From Lepiota brunneoincarnata (lineage: Eukaryota > Basidiomycota > Agaricomycetes > Agaricales > Agaricaceae), in the NCBI GenBank assembly GCA_023014365.1, contig JAEBUN010000028.1, positions 62,001 to 126,000 on the forward strand: DNA of 64,000 nucleotides. The letters run 5' to 3'. The translations under genes were made by a program, and so were the position numbers. The first letter of the stretch is position 1, and each line of letters begins with the position of its first letter. Below are positions 24,258 through 36,068 of this stretch, in pieces. The notes beneath the pieces were generated by a model. The model was not told the origin of the DNA. It did not search any database and worked only from the letters and a program-made list of their open reading frames with translations.

Positions 24258-25644
24258 ATGGTCTGCCTCGCGAAATTCGTCGCTCTCGCTATTGCGCTGG
24301 CCTCATCAGCTACTGCGTTCCCTGCCTATGCGTCCTTGGCAGGGCTACCACGCGAAGAGTTGGATAAAATAGTTCCGACTCTTCAGTTCCGCGTTCCCGA
24401 GAACCCTCCCGGACCTTTGAAGTTCAATGGCACCAAGCTTGTCAACGACAAGGCGCACCCATGGAAGCCGCTCCGAAAGGGTGACATTCGAGGCCCTTGT
24501 CCCGGCCTGAACACGCTCGCTTCTCATGGGGTATGTCAGGACCTGTATGCGCGTTCCAACAGGATTGCTTAAGTTTTGCAGTATCTCCCAAGGGATGGTG
24601 TCGCCACGCCCGTTCAGATCATTAATGCCATCCAAGAAGGTGAGGACACCATACACGTTATCAATATTATGCCGAGCTTTCGCTGAACCGTGCACAGGTT
24701 TCAATATGGAAAACGGCCTGGCAAAATTCCTCACCTACGCTGCTTTCCTCGTCGATGGGAATGTCATTACCAACAAGCTCAGCATTGGCGGGAAGTCTTC
24801 GAAGACGGGAGCTGATCCTCCTGCGCCAGCCACTGTAGCTGGTTTGAATACTCATGCCGTTTTTGAAGGTAAGGGGCTCGCACCTTGTTTTCCCCTTTCC
24901 TTCTGACTTGTCTCTATAGGTGACGCCAGCATGACTCGAGGTAAGCGTTGTTCAAATGATGAGTGGGGGTAATTTAACTCATCCGGTCCTCAGGTGATGC
25001 ATTTTTCGGTGACAACCACAGCTTCAATCAAACGTTATTTGATAAGGTATAGACACTCGAACTAGAAAGCTCCTCTGAGGCTGATGTGCTTGCAGTTCGC
25101 CGACTTCAGTAACCGATTCGGTGCTGGAAAGTATAACTACACCGTTGCTGCGGAATTCAGGTTCCAGCGTATTCAGGATTCCATCGCGACCAATCCAACC
25201 TTCTCCTTCGTTGCCCCTCGGTTCTTCACTGCCTATGCGGAATCAGTCTTCCCAGTAAACTTCTTCATTGACGGACGTCGTGAGGATGGGCAATTGGACT
25301 TGGACGTCGCTCGCAGTTTCTTCAAGGACATGCGTTTCCCGCAAGACTTCCACAGGCCCAGCAAGCCCACGGGCGCAGAAAATATTGAGCTCGTGGCCGC
25401 TCCGCACCCAATCGCACCGGGGGCCAACGTCGGACAGGTCAACAATTATGTCCCTGACCCGACTTCGGCAGACTTCTCAACATTCTGTTTATTGTACGAG
25501 AACTATGTGAACAAGACCATTGGCGGGCTCTATCCATCGCCAACTGGGGATTTGAGGAAGGCACTTAATATCAACCTCAATTTCTTGTATGAGCCCATTA
25601 GCCCTGGTTGTGCTCAAGTGTTCCCTTATGGAAAGGACGATTAG
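24258..25644 (+). CDS. Unspecific peroxygenase 2 (heme-thiolate), intact
   Basis: About 375 residues; all exons join in frame. A signal peptide (MVCLAKFVALAIALASSATA) and short propeptide place the heme-ligand cysteine of RGPCPGLNTLASHG at precursor residue 81, about 45 residues before its mature numbering (36) in the Agrocybe aegerita enzyme. Using that numbering without gaps, E122 and S126 fall in FEGDAS, R189 and E196 in PRFFTAYAES, F191 and F199 are kept, while position 69 is Met and 188 is Pro. The C-terminal Cys pair (STFCLLY, GCAQVFPYGK) suits the known disulfide. Introns follow SHG, QEG, FEG, TRG and DK. It is most similar to gene 3 and lies in a head-to-tail array of three. Expected activity is H2O2-driven oxygenation of aromatic or aliphatic compounds. 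Confidence 0.93.
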
Positions 25645-26689
25645 ATGCTTAGTTATGTATGATCAATAGCGTTCAACGTTTAGATCATGTATGAGTTATT
25701 ATAACATCCTTTTCATATAGACTATCGAATAATCACTATTGTCAATTAACGGGTTAACGACTACGGTGGCATAAGGGACAGGATCACGTGACTGCACTGC
25801 CTGATCGGATTAATGAGCTCGTAGCCTTTTGAATACCCCTAATGCTGTCCTCATTCGTTTCTGGCCCTCCAGCCTCGGAATCGATGTTCAACCGACTGGT
25901 ATCTTCCTCTATCCTCTTCTGTCCTGCCTTCCGCCTTCATTCTCTGCTGCCACGCCGCCACAATGTGCCGTTTTCCCCTATCTCCATTACAATTATCTCG
26001 CGCACGTCGGAGCGGAATCGTCAGATGAAGAGGCTCGAACATTTGACTCTGCACATATGTATCATGTACCCAAAATTGCGCACACCTGCTGCTGCGTTTT
26101 TGTCTCTTGACTCGTCCAATCTGTCACCAGGAGGGTAAACATGGTACTTGATTTCATCCGCATGTTCACAATACATGCTGTTATCCGCGCTTTCGCCCCA
26201 GCACCGCCCCAGTCGCAATGCGGGGGTGGGGGTGTCCCAGAGCACTGTCTTTAACAGCACTTCCTTCCTTACCGATGGAGAATACTTTCATATGATGACG
26301 CTCGCATGCTTTTTTTTTCGGTGCTTGTCCCAGAAATTCGGTTCTATATCGTAATTCAAGCAGTCACCGCTCGGCGAGCGGTGCCAACGATCGCCTCCAG
26401 TTCCCAGGATCTAATCCAGGATCGACATACACACTCATTTTTAGATCCTTGCCGCAGCACGGCCAACACACGGCCTTCCAAGACATGATATCCAGACCTT
26501 CTGGGGTATCAGGTTTGCTAGGTGGTGGTGGGCTACTATGACCTGAACATGTTGTGCTTCCCGGTCATATGGTCTATGGCACGCGTGGGTTCCTAGGGGA
26601 GTGCAGAAGACTTGGAGGTATAAAGGACCCCCATGTACCGTTCAACTCACTGCGGCTTCTCGTTTTAAACCACTTCGAGCGTCTACCAA
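25645..26689. other. Intergenic region, promoter of peroxygenase 3
   Basis: 1 kb with no recognisable gene; only short frames. The TATA box near the right end is listed separately. Confidence 0.5.
26619..26625 (+). promoter_or_regulatory. TATA box of peroxygenase gene 3
   Basis: TATAAAG, 71 bases before the ATG at 26690, comparable with the boxes of genes 1 and 2. Confidence 0.6.
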
Positions 26690-28049
26690 ATGAACCGCCT
26701 TTTCAAGTTCTTGGCTTTGTCCCTGGCGATCGCGCCTTCAGTTGTGGCCTTTCCGGCCTACGCTTCCCTGGCGGGATTGTCGCAGGAACAGCTTGGGAGA
26801 ATTCTTCCGAGGTTAGCAGTTGCTCCACCTGAAGATCCTCCCGGCCCATTGGCCGATATGTCCGCAAAACTGGTCAACGATGCGAAACACCCTTGGAAAC
26901 GTCCGGGTCCAAATGATATGCGAGGACCATGCCCAGGCCTCAATACTCTCGCATCTCATGGGGTAGGTATAGTAGTTACTGGTGGACATCTTTGCTCACG
27001 CTTCATTTATCTTCGTCCAGTATCTTCCTCGTAATGGAATTGCCACGCCTGCTCAGATTATTTCCGCTGTCATGGAAGGCGCGTGATCCATCTACTCACC
27101 TTTACCGGAAACTTATATCCCATATGCAGGCTTCAATATGGACAATGGGCTTGCGGTATTCCTTACCTACGCAGCTTTCCTCGTGGATGGAAACCAAGTC
27201 ACTAATCTCATGAGTATTGGTGGGAAAAGCCGCCTCACTGGTGCTCCCCCACCATCACCTGCAATTGTTGGTGGCTTAAATACCCATGCTGTTTTCGAAG
27301 GTAAACGACCCTCCCCAGAGCTTCTGAGTCCACCTCGTGTTCTGATACCACGTACAAAGGTGATGCAAGTATGACCCGTGCAGACTTTTTCTTTGGCGAT
27401 AATCATAGTTTCAACCAAACACTTTGGGATGAGGTATGTCCGAGCCCTCTTGTGGTCCTCCCGAACTTTCTCTTTAGAAGCTTACGCTCAACAATAGTTT
27501 GCCGACTTTTCTAACCGGTTCGGTGCAGGAAAATACAACCTCACAGTAGCAGCTGAGTTCCGCTTCCAACGAATCAAAGACTCGATCGCCACAAACCCGA
27601 ACTTCTCTTTCGTCTCGCCGCGCTATGTCACAGCCTACGCGGAAGCCGTCTTTCCTATCAATTTCTTCATCGACGGGCGCCAAACAGATGGTCAACTTGA
27701 CCTAGACGCCGCCCTCGGTTTCTTCCGGGACATGAAAATGCCAAATGGGTTCTTCAGAGCTAATGGTTCCAAGAGCACTGAAGGTATCGAGGTGGTGGTA
27801 GTTACACATCCTGTTCGACCCGGTGCCAACAACGGTAGCATCAACAACTACGTTCTGGATCCCACTTCGGCAGATTTCTCATCGTTGTGCAAGGTGTATA
27901 CGGATTTCGTCAACAAGACGATCAAGGGTTTGTATCCGAATCCAACAGGAGTGTTGAGGCAAGCGCTGAAGAGGAACTTGGGTTTCTTGTACACGTTCCT
28001 CAGTGCTCCTGAGGATAACTGTCCCCAGGCCTTCCCATACGGTCAATAA
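26690..28049 (+). CDS. Unspecific peroxygenase 3 (heme-thiolate), intact, altered channel residue
   Basis: About 375 residues with signal peptide MNRLFKFLALSLAIAPSVVA. It has the proximal-Cys motif RGPCPGLNTLASHGYLPR, FEGDASMTRADFFFGDNHSF, and the Arg-Glu pair in SPRYVTAYAEAVF. By gap-free numbering on the Agrocybe enzyme, the residue equivalent to Phe191, which lines the heme-channel entrance, is Val here. Position 69 is Met as in genes 1 and 2. C-terminal cysteines are present (SSLCKVY, NCPQAFPYGQ). Compared with genes 1 and 2 the intron inside MTRG|D is absent, so an intron was lost. The intron after MEG appears to begin with GC (GAAG|GCGCGT at 27079). The stop at 28049 faces the convergent MFS gene 248 bases away. 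Confidence 0.92.
27079..27129 (+). other. Probable GC-AG intron, peroxygenase 3
   Basis: Only a break after GAAG, where the intron starts GCGCGT, and the ATATGCAG acceptor keep MEG|FNMDNG in frame. The paralogous introns have GT here. Confidence 0.5.
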
Positions 28050-28297
28050 GCATTTGATATTCGAGTACACGATGATACATGATGCTATTATTAGGCACAA
28101 GATATATACAATGGAAAAATATAGCTCCACTTCCAACATGTTCATTCCTCATCCCGACTCGAAGCAGTGTACTCCCCGTCTCTGATCGGGGATCATGATA
28201 GATGTGTTCCTGACGACACTGCCGGGTCAAGAAAGGGGTAGCTGCAGTTGAAGCATTTTCAGTGAGGAACGCCGGGAAACTTCCCAAGCGGTGCTTC

Positions 28298-30259
28298 CTA
28301 GTGGGATGTAACACTGTGCTTGCGTTGAGGCAAGAATAGACTGCATCTGACTCCGACGAGAGCGAATCCGAAAAGGACGATATAAACTAGATTTCCCCCC
28401 ACCAGATGCTTCTCCAGTGATATAGAGAAGAGAGAGGACGCAAAAGTCGGTGCGATGGTGCGCATCATGCAGCCAATCATCTGCACGATACCGTTGATAG
28501 AACCCAAAATGGATTTTGGGGTGGTTTCTGCCACAACGACGTGTATTGCACCTGTAACAGCTCCGGTATTAGTATTGACGGTTCAGCAACATAAGAGTTA
28601 AAATCTGACCGTATCCCATGTAAAGCCCGAATTGGAACAGAAGTTGCACGAAAATCGAGATACATGTCCCAACACCGACAGCTCCATTACGTCGGGCAAG
28701 ATAAGTGGAAACCGGGTATGTCACGAAACAAACAGTAAAGCAAGCATATGCAACTTTATATACTTTGCTGGCGCCATATTTCCTGATGAACTTTCCAAGG
28801 AGGTTAAACTGAATGAAAGCATTCAAGAACCCCCAGATACCCATAGTTAAACCGATAGCGTAAGGCTTAAGGCCCAAACCACCGAGTTCAATTGGGGTGG
28901 AGTAAATCAGAGGTGTAAGAACGCCGTAGCACATGTCCGTGAATGTGAGGAGGGCAAAGTTAAGACCAATGATTTGGAGCGTTCGAGACCTGAGGACGGA
29001 ACGCAAGGTTGGACGATCTGCGCTTGCGTTTCCAAGTCGTTGGCAGGAGTCTATCGAGGTTTCGGAAGAAGTGCGTGAGGGGGAGCGGGCAGGGCTAGTT
29101 GTTCCGTAGTCTACACCATTTCCGTGACCTAGAAGCGCATTCGTTGGATTGGTCTCGGGTGTCTCTAGTCCAGGTTCGAGTTTTTGATGTTCTGATTTTT
29201 GGCGAACCACAATCGACGCCAATGTCTGTTCGGTGAAAGCTAGAGCCTTAAACTTTAAGGCGCCCTGGAGCAAACGCACCTCTTTGAAGCCAAGAAATGC
29301 AATCACAAATGAGGAGAATGCAATGGTTGCGGCGACTACGCAGGGCAGGAAGTAAGGGTGGTCCCTGAATACCGCAATTCTCCCAAAGACGTGCGGCCAT
29401 CTTGTAGCAGGATTGCTGAACACACCACCTATGATCGGTCTGAACCCATTCAGCGTGCGTTAGCACGTCAAACATGCATTGAACTTACGCCATAGTCGAC
29501 CCAACACTCCACATGAGCGGCATCATGGCGAAGGCATCTCCGATATTTGTCTCGTCGGTCAACTAGAAATGGAGTTAACGATGAGATGTCACTAGAGTTT
29601 AGGAGGAACCCATACCTCTGCCATGACGGTCTTCGAGACGCCTGTAAGATCCACGGATCAGCGTTGTGTCATATCGAAATATCAATATTCTGTACCGATA
29701 TTTCCATTGAAAACGCCCTGCAGGCAGCGTGACCAAACCAAGGGCCAGAATGACGTAGAGTAACCAAATCTAAGCATAGCGAATGTCAGGCCCAATGGAC
29801 CAAGAACCAGCACAGGTCTTCGTCCAATACGATCAGAGAGCCATCCCCATTGGAAGACAGTGGCGGCTTCTGCAAAGAAGAAGGCGGATTCCTGGACGCG
29901 AGGTGGATCATGTGATTTGTCAGAAGAAGACAACAAGAGCCCCTTAACAAACCAGCCCTTACAATGATGCCAGCATAATACCCAGTCTTCCTGTCATCTC
30001 CCTTGGTGATTCCAGTATCTCGAACGAACTGGTTGACAAAAGGGTAAATGACGAGGGCAGTAATTGGCTCGGCGAACGCGATGAGGAGGACAAGGAACAG
30101 CTGGAATTTCGGCAGTGGCGTGCGTCCTGTTTGAGCAGCTATCGTACTCTCGTTTTCTGATAAAGTGCTGGTTGTTATCGGCCCTGATCCGTGGGGCCCA
30201 TTGCGATTGTCTTCGCCGAATGCCTGGTTGTCATGGTGGGTATTTTCCTCGTCAGCCAT
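28298..30259 (-). CDS. MFS transporter (DHA1-like), intact
   Basis: About 530 residues with twelve expected membrane helices; all exons join in frame. Hydrophilic N-terminus of some 50 residues, first helix FQLFLVLLIAFAEPITALVI, then NQFVRDTGITKGDDRKTGYY, loop signature WGWLSDRIGRRPVLVLG, QGVFNGNIGVSKTVMAELTD, PIIGGVFSNPATRWP, HPYFLPCVVAATIAFSSF, a Ser-rich cytoplasmic centre loop and a second half (LTPLIYSTPIELGGLGLKPY ... GSINGIVQMIGCMMRTIAP). Its nearest relative in the window is the gene at 9686, with the same intron positions in part. It converges on peroxygenase 3 and lies in front of the carboxylesterase, so export of peroxygenase substrates or products is a fair guess. Confidence 0.92.
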
Positions 30260-30805
30260 AGGCCCGTCCTTGTAAGGGTGTGTCGAAGGAAATTGAAAGA
30301 GTGAGATGAAGGTCGTGGCATATTGGGGCTCTTATAGATATCGAGGGAATAGTTTGTGGCATATCTCCGCACTGAGTGGCAAGTCACGAATGCAGGAAGC
30401 TGATGAGATGGTCCACTGCTAACCGGAGATCCGAGCAATGTGGACCATGTGGCAATCCCTTAGATTGCTTTGTTTTTTTTTGTTGCTCAGCAGAACGCTT
30501 CTCCAGGCAAGATTATCCGATAGATGAGCCCGATGAACCAGAAAGTACTAGATTTTTCTTTTACGCTCCGGAAGATAAGATAAGGCGTGATGTCGCAGCG
30601 AAGAAAGCACGGCTGTGAGGGCGGAAAGCGGCAGTTCCAAGTTTCGGCATCTCATGTCATGGGCTCGCATTTGTCCTTTTTTATCAAATAAGGTTAAATT
30701 CACTTGTCGAAACAATATATGTCCTTTGTCAGTAGCGGTAATCACGCAAAACCAAAGCTGAGTAGGCCATGAGAAATATTCGGTGCCGTTGAATCCAGTC
30801 ATTGT
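30260..30805. other. Intergenic region, MFS promoter and carboxylesterase 3' end
   Basis: About 550 bases between two minus-strand genes. No conserved frame. It should carry the MFS promoter and the esterase terminator. Confidence 0.45.
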
Positions 30806-33172
30806 CTATTTTTGGAATTCGCGCAGCACCCGTGCAGTGTTGCTAAAATCAGTCTTCTCCACATCCCAATCTATAAGACGAGTCAGAATTTTATTTTTTT
30901 GTTCGAATGGAATGGAGGATGGCCGTACCATCCGGGATCACAGTTATGTTGTCTCGCTTGAGCTGCATAACCTGCCTACGCTGGTTGTTGTACCGCGGCC
31001 AATCGGCTATAATCAACTTGTCAGCATTTCCTTAAGCACAGTCATATTATCTCCAAATGCATACTCCCGGGATTCAGATCGTTGACGAAGTTGATTAAGA
31101 AATCCCTCATTTGATTGGAGAATTCCCTCTCAATAGAAGCAGCGGGTGATAAAGGGCCGAAGATCAGTTCCAATTCCGAAGCATGGGCAACTGCTAGGTT
31201 GAGTCGTCTGACAACCATCTGAGCGTAGGGACGGCCTACCTCCTAAAGTCGGATCGTTTCCGGGTATGAACTCTCTGAAATAGTAGGCGAACATGGGCTG
31301 CCGTGAGGAGCCATGTTGGAAGAACAGCCGCCTTGGGGAAAGGAACATCTGGTCGGTATACCACGCTGCTCCTCGATCGAACAAGGAATCGCCAGTATTA
31401 AACGGTGCTCCTAGCGTACGATCGTTCTCTGGAAATAGGGTCTCGAAGCGGTCCAAGACGTCTTGAGTCAAGGTACTGTTGTCAATTACTAGGTCCTCGA
31501 CGAAGTCGTTGAATGCAGTGGCCTGCGCCTGCCCCGTCAAGCGGAGATCGCGGAGAGACGTGCTGAAGGTATTCCCTTCATTTACCTGAAAATCATTCAC
31601 CCCAATCAATCGGTGTTAAGCGTTGATACAAAGAATCATCACATTAGTGCCACCGAGCCAGGGAAGATGGAGGAAGTCGCCTCTTATAATTTTGCTCGAA
31701 GCCTCTTCGGTGATCATACTGCCGGGTGGACCGACCGAAGCTTGCCACAACTGATTATTTAGAGTGGCGGTGATCATAGAATTGCTGATGTTCAATAGAT
31801 CCTAGATTCAAACGTCGGATTAGCTCGGGAAATTCTCGTCAAGCCACTCACCCCAAATGGAACAGCGCGTAGGCAGCCCAGGGGGTCTCTATTTCCGGCA
31901 CACCCTGTCTGGTCCAAAAGACGAGCGAATGGCAAACCTGGTCTGTCATAAGTCGCGGCGGGTGGTGAACTCTTGCTGCAAATAGATGGGACATTATTAT
32001 ACTTAGGCAAGAGTTCATCTAGAGTCAGAACTATCTCACAATGGGCCAGTCGCTGATTCTCCTATACCAGCGCGAAATAGCCTTTGCCGAGTGGGATAGA
32101 TGAAGTGGGCCATGACACTTCCAGCTCCCGCTGACTATGGACGATCAGTGAATGGGCGGGATTTCCACTCGAACGGGATCACAATACCTGGCCCCATATA
32201 GTGACCTATACAATTGTTAGAACCCAGAATGGTCAACGAGTGGGCACAACATTACCTTGTTTGGATCACCACCAAATGCAGCGATGTTAGTATGAACGAA
32301 GGAAAGCGCTGCACGTTGATCTAGAAGGCCTGCGTTGAGGTCTTGAGGCGCTACATGTGAGCTGGATAACTGGTCTGGTTTCAATTCTCATTCCGTGAAG
32401 GTGGGATGGAGGACTGACGAATCCAAACGTATTGACTCGGTAGTTCCTAGGTCATTTGTCAGACCACCTTGAATAGTTAGCTTGGGTATTCGCTCACGTT
32501 GAAACAAATACGATTGGTTTTCCAATAGCAACACTTCGTTGGAGAATTTCTGTTTGGAGAGATTAGGTTCCTGCGGGGGCTGATGGTCGCTAAAATTACC
32601 AGTTGGATCGAATGCGGAGGCGGCACTAGTCGCGACGAATAAGCGAGACGCCTCTACACCCACAAGCAACTTACCCTGAGGTAAATGCTCCCCCCTGATT
32701 GTAAATTCAAGTGTAAAGATAATGAATGCTATCATTTGAACTAGGATCTTACATGGATCCAGAAGAGAACCGGCAGATTCCTTTCTTTCACACTCTCGGG
32801 TCGGAATACCTGGATTACCATACAAAAGTCGGGATGGTCCCTTGCAAGACAACCGGAAATGGGACATACATTTAAGAATAGGCAGTTCTCACTTATGGGT
32901 GCACCAAGATCGCCAGGTTGCTGTGGGCATGCGTTTCCAAAGGCAGAAGCATCCTTAATCGCCGAAGAGCGCTCGGTAATTGGCACTGGTGCCTTGAAGC
33001 GCAATGGACCGACGGGGGGCTGGGCGTAAGGAATTCCAAGCCATTTTTGTACACCAGAGGTAGAAACCCCACGGAAGGTTCCCGTTCGAAGACGGACATC
33101 CAGGTCCGCTGACAAGCCTGTAGCAGCTGAGAGCAAAAGGACCAAAGGTCCCTGCAAGTATTTCGTTAACAT
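30806..33172 (-). CDS. Secreted type-B carboxylesterase/lipase
   Basis: About 560 residues in twelve or so exons, every junction in frame. An alpha/beta hydrolase of the cholinesterase-like class that cleaves carboxylic esters. Signal peptide [21 protein letters not shown]; then [20 protein letters not shown] with [29 protein letters not shown] (oxyanion Gly pair); [17 protein letters not shown]; nucleophile Ser in TIWGQSAGAGS, split by an intron; acid Glu in GGTNVNEGNTF; His in [12 protein letters not shown]. The catalytic triad is complete. The C-terminus ends [10 protein letters not shown]. The ATG at 33172 directly precedes the signal peptide. It is the last member of the SDR-peroxygenase-MFS-esterase block. 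Substrate unknown; fungal homologues act on lipids, polyesters or xenobiotics. Confidence 0.92.
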
Positions 33173-33591
33173 CGTCGAAGGGTGAAGGAGCGCGAAGATG
33201 GCAGCCTCAGCGCAAGACCTGGCGAAGGGGTGGACGGGCTTTGATCCTCTTCCTGTATATGTACCCCAATGAAGAATTCACGGGAGGTGCCGTTAATAAT
33301 TTAGGTGCCAGTGAACGTGTTCGATCTGGTGGGAGAACGAGGAACAGAATTGGAAGCGGCAGGAGCTCGCGCATTGGCACTTTCATACCCATGTATTGAC
33401 GCAGACATCGTACGGGAATACTATTCTGCTTTCAGATTCCCCAAAGGACACGAGGAGTTAGCGAGCAAGAAGTGTGAAGCGCCATTGGTCGAGCTGTTTG
33501 GTCATGTTACCTTCGGAGTTCTTTCCAACATTCACTCCCTTGTTCTAAATCCACCTTTCACACCTCTTGTTCTAGCGCATTTACCACGGCG
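33173..33591. other. Divergent region between carboxylesterase and unknown gene
   Basis: Contains the esterase promoter and probably the first, unidentified exon and promoter of the gene to the right. A 163-codon plus frame (33305-33796) shows no recognisable domain. Confidence 0.4.
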
Positions 33592-35797
33592 GTGTTCTTT
33601 GGGGTGGGGGAACATGCCTGGTGTGAATTATATGGGAGGAAAGAGGCATGTCGTTCTTCTGTGTTTTCCTCCCTGTATCACCAACCCTCTCGAACCCTCA
33701 GGAATGCTGCGAAGACGAGATCGAGGGACAAAATTGGACGGGTTCAAAAGGACTTCTTTTACCGCAGACGGCTCAACATATTATCAAAGGGCCTGAGCGC
33801 CCCGCTTCGTCTAACAGGGAATTCTGACAAGGCAACCTTCGCCAGCCAAAATACTGTGGCACGGGTATCCATTGATCTCGGGCACGCAAGGAGATCGATA
33901 TCAGCCGGGACCTGCGGTGAGGGGAACCTTGACCCACCGGCCCCCCCCACTCGTTCTGTCTTTCGGACACGGGAACGGGATTCGGATGTCAATACTGAAG
34001 ACTCGCGTTCAAGTCCTGGCTCAAGACGTATCACCGACACAGCTGTGTCATCCGCACCTAAACGGGTCAAATCCAGACTTTTTGAACAACTAGACTTGCT
34101 CGAGCGTGAGTTAATTATATTGACGCTACGGATTTTATATTCCAGATAATAGAACGAGTTGAAGCTATATCATCAAGCACTGTCATCGGCCGCATCCTTG
34201 CTATGCCCGATCTGGCCGGCTTATCTTTCTTCAATACAAATGCACGCCCAAGCCCTTCGGTGGGGCAACTGGGCCTTGTAAAACTTGAAGGATCTGAAAC
34301 AACCCGGGATGCCAAAGAAAGAATCATGGATGGGGAGGTACTTTCTACAACCTGTTTATTCCTTGACGTATTGACCTATTTTTGCTCAAGTGCTGTTCCC
34401 CATACAATGAATCGTCGTTGGAGGCCTATCAACTATGCAGCACACCCAGGTCATTCTATACATTGCCTCAAGCTGACGACACCTTCAGTTCCGTCGGTTC
34501 TTCCAGGATGAAGTTGCACATAGCAGATAGGTTGCATACACGCCCCAACCAAATTCGCGGAAGCTTTTCATCTGAACTTATGGTTGCTTCCGACCCCCGG
34601 TCCAGTAGGGTTGCAACGGACTCCGACGAGAGTATTGATTGGCCGTCGCTTCGTGCGTCTCGGCTAACGAGAGTGGAGATGTCTGGCACTCGCCAAGGCA
34701 CTGGCTCGTCTTCACCATCGTTGGACGATTGGTCGTTCTCTTCTCCTAGTCTTTCTTCACGCCTGCCGAGTCCACAAACTAGTGAAGGACGAGCATCCAA
34801 GGATGGTGAACATTCGATCTTTGGCTGTACTACATCGAGCCCCCAGAAAATCAAAGGGGTAGAACTTGATTCTACGCGCTGGGAATATCCCAAGAATCTA
34901 TTGGAGTTTTCTGACCCTTGGGCGCAAATTGGCTCAATACTGGGACTTCGTGATGATAAGTGCTGCGGCACGGTGGATCAGGGATCATTGTGCAATTATC
35001 ACCAAGATGAAGGCCACGTTTCGGAAAACCGGGCTTTGGTAGAGAGCGACCTGCCGCCCAGTGATATTCCTTCTGAAGGCTCCTTCGATACCACACAATA
35101 TATTCGATCATCACTCCCATATGCCGGAAGCTCAGATACGGCGGTAGTATCTTCGGACTTGGCAAATAATCATAAAACCGCTCACAAGCTAGGCATATGG
35201 GATGAGGAAGGCATTGAGCCGAACTCAAACGGGGACGACCATGGTCAGAACATGTGGGACGCTGCCGATGAACATTCCTTATTTGGTATTCTTCCCTTAA
35301 CGGGCACACAGGACGGGGGAATCACCAGGCACGAAACAACGACCAGTATCATTGGTGTGGCGGCGGGTATGTATGGGCGTGCCGAATACAACAGCCCATC
35401 CCCCTTTCAAACAGAGGTCTGCCAGCGCTCTCCCCTAAACGAGCTGTCTCCAGGGGGTGATGGAGGGCTACGGGCAGCGTCATTGTCGGAACCCCTGCTA
35501 ATTCCCGAAAAATGTCGCAGCAACGAACTGACTATGACGCATTCATCGGTGTACGATGGTCCGGAGGGTGAGGATGTTGATGGGCTAGTTTCTGAGGAAA
35601 GAACAGATGATTTGTCGTCCCATGGCGCAGATGTGGCTAATGGAGGAGAATGCCACCACACCTCGTCTGGTGTCAGAGCAGGGGCAGACTGTCACACCGT
35701 GGGTGTCTTGACCATACCAGAACTGTTGGAGTGCAATGGAGTTTATCAGGGACCCTGTTTGCTATCTGAATCCGACTGCTCGGAGGTTGAAGCTTGA
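33592..35797 (+). CDS. Unknown disordered protein, 5' end uncertain
   Basis: Not recognised. Three segments join in frame. The first has SVFSSLYHQPSRTL, KTRSRDKIGRVQKDFFYRRR and RLFEQLDLLE. The second continues QRVEAISSSTVIGRILAMP (short coiled coil and helix) and ends IMDGE. The third is one long exon from CCSPYNESSLEAYQL to the stop at 35797. The last 450 residues are Ser/Asp/Glu/Gly-rich with acidic stretches and short aromatic islands (LGIWDEEGIEP, DEHSLFGILPL, LTIPELLECNGVYQ) that look like conserved linear motifs. No ATG occurs in frame in the first exon, so the true start lies upstream behind another intron. The layout suggests a scaffold or nuclear regulatory protein, but that is a guess. 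Confidence 0.6.
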
Positions 35798-36068
35798 GGA
35801 TTAAGCGAGTGGTGATTTTATTGCAAATATACTGTACATGCCACCAACAATATATGTTCTGCATGCGCCACCGACACAGTGCTTGCTTGGACGAGTTCCT
35901 TTTGTTCTCGGACCATGAAGTTGTCAGTTCCTGCGAACGGAGGAGCGTGGGAAAATGGACCCAAGATTCACACTGCCTTTTGACTCAGCGGTCCTCCCCT
36001 TTGCTCATTAACTACCCTTCTCCACAGCGACATAACCACGGCCAACGCGACCATCACCTTCACCGTCT

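Noticed and set aside
33305..33796. 163-codon plus frame beginning MPVNVFDLVGERG
   Set aside because: No domain or conserved motif; the overlapping frame at 33592 is the one supported by splicing to downstream exons.
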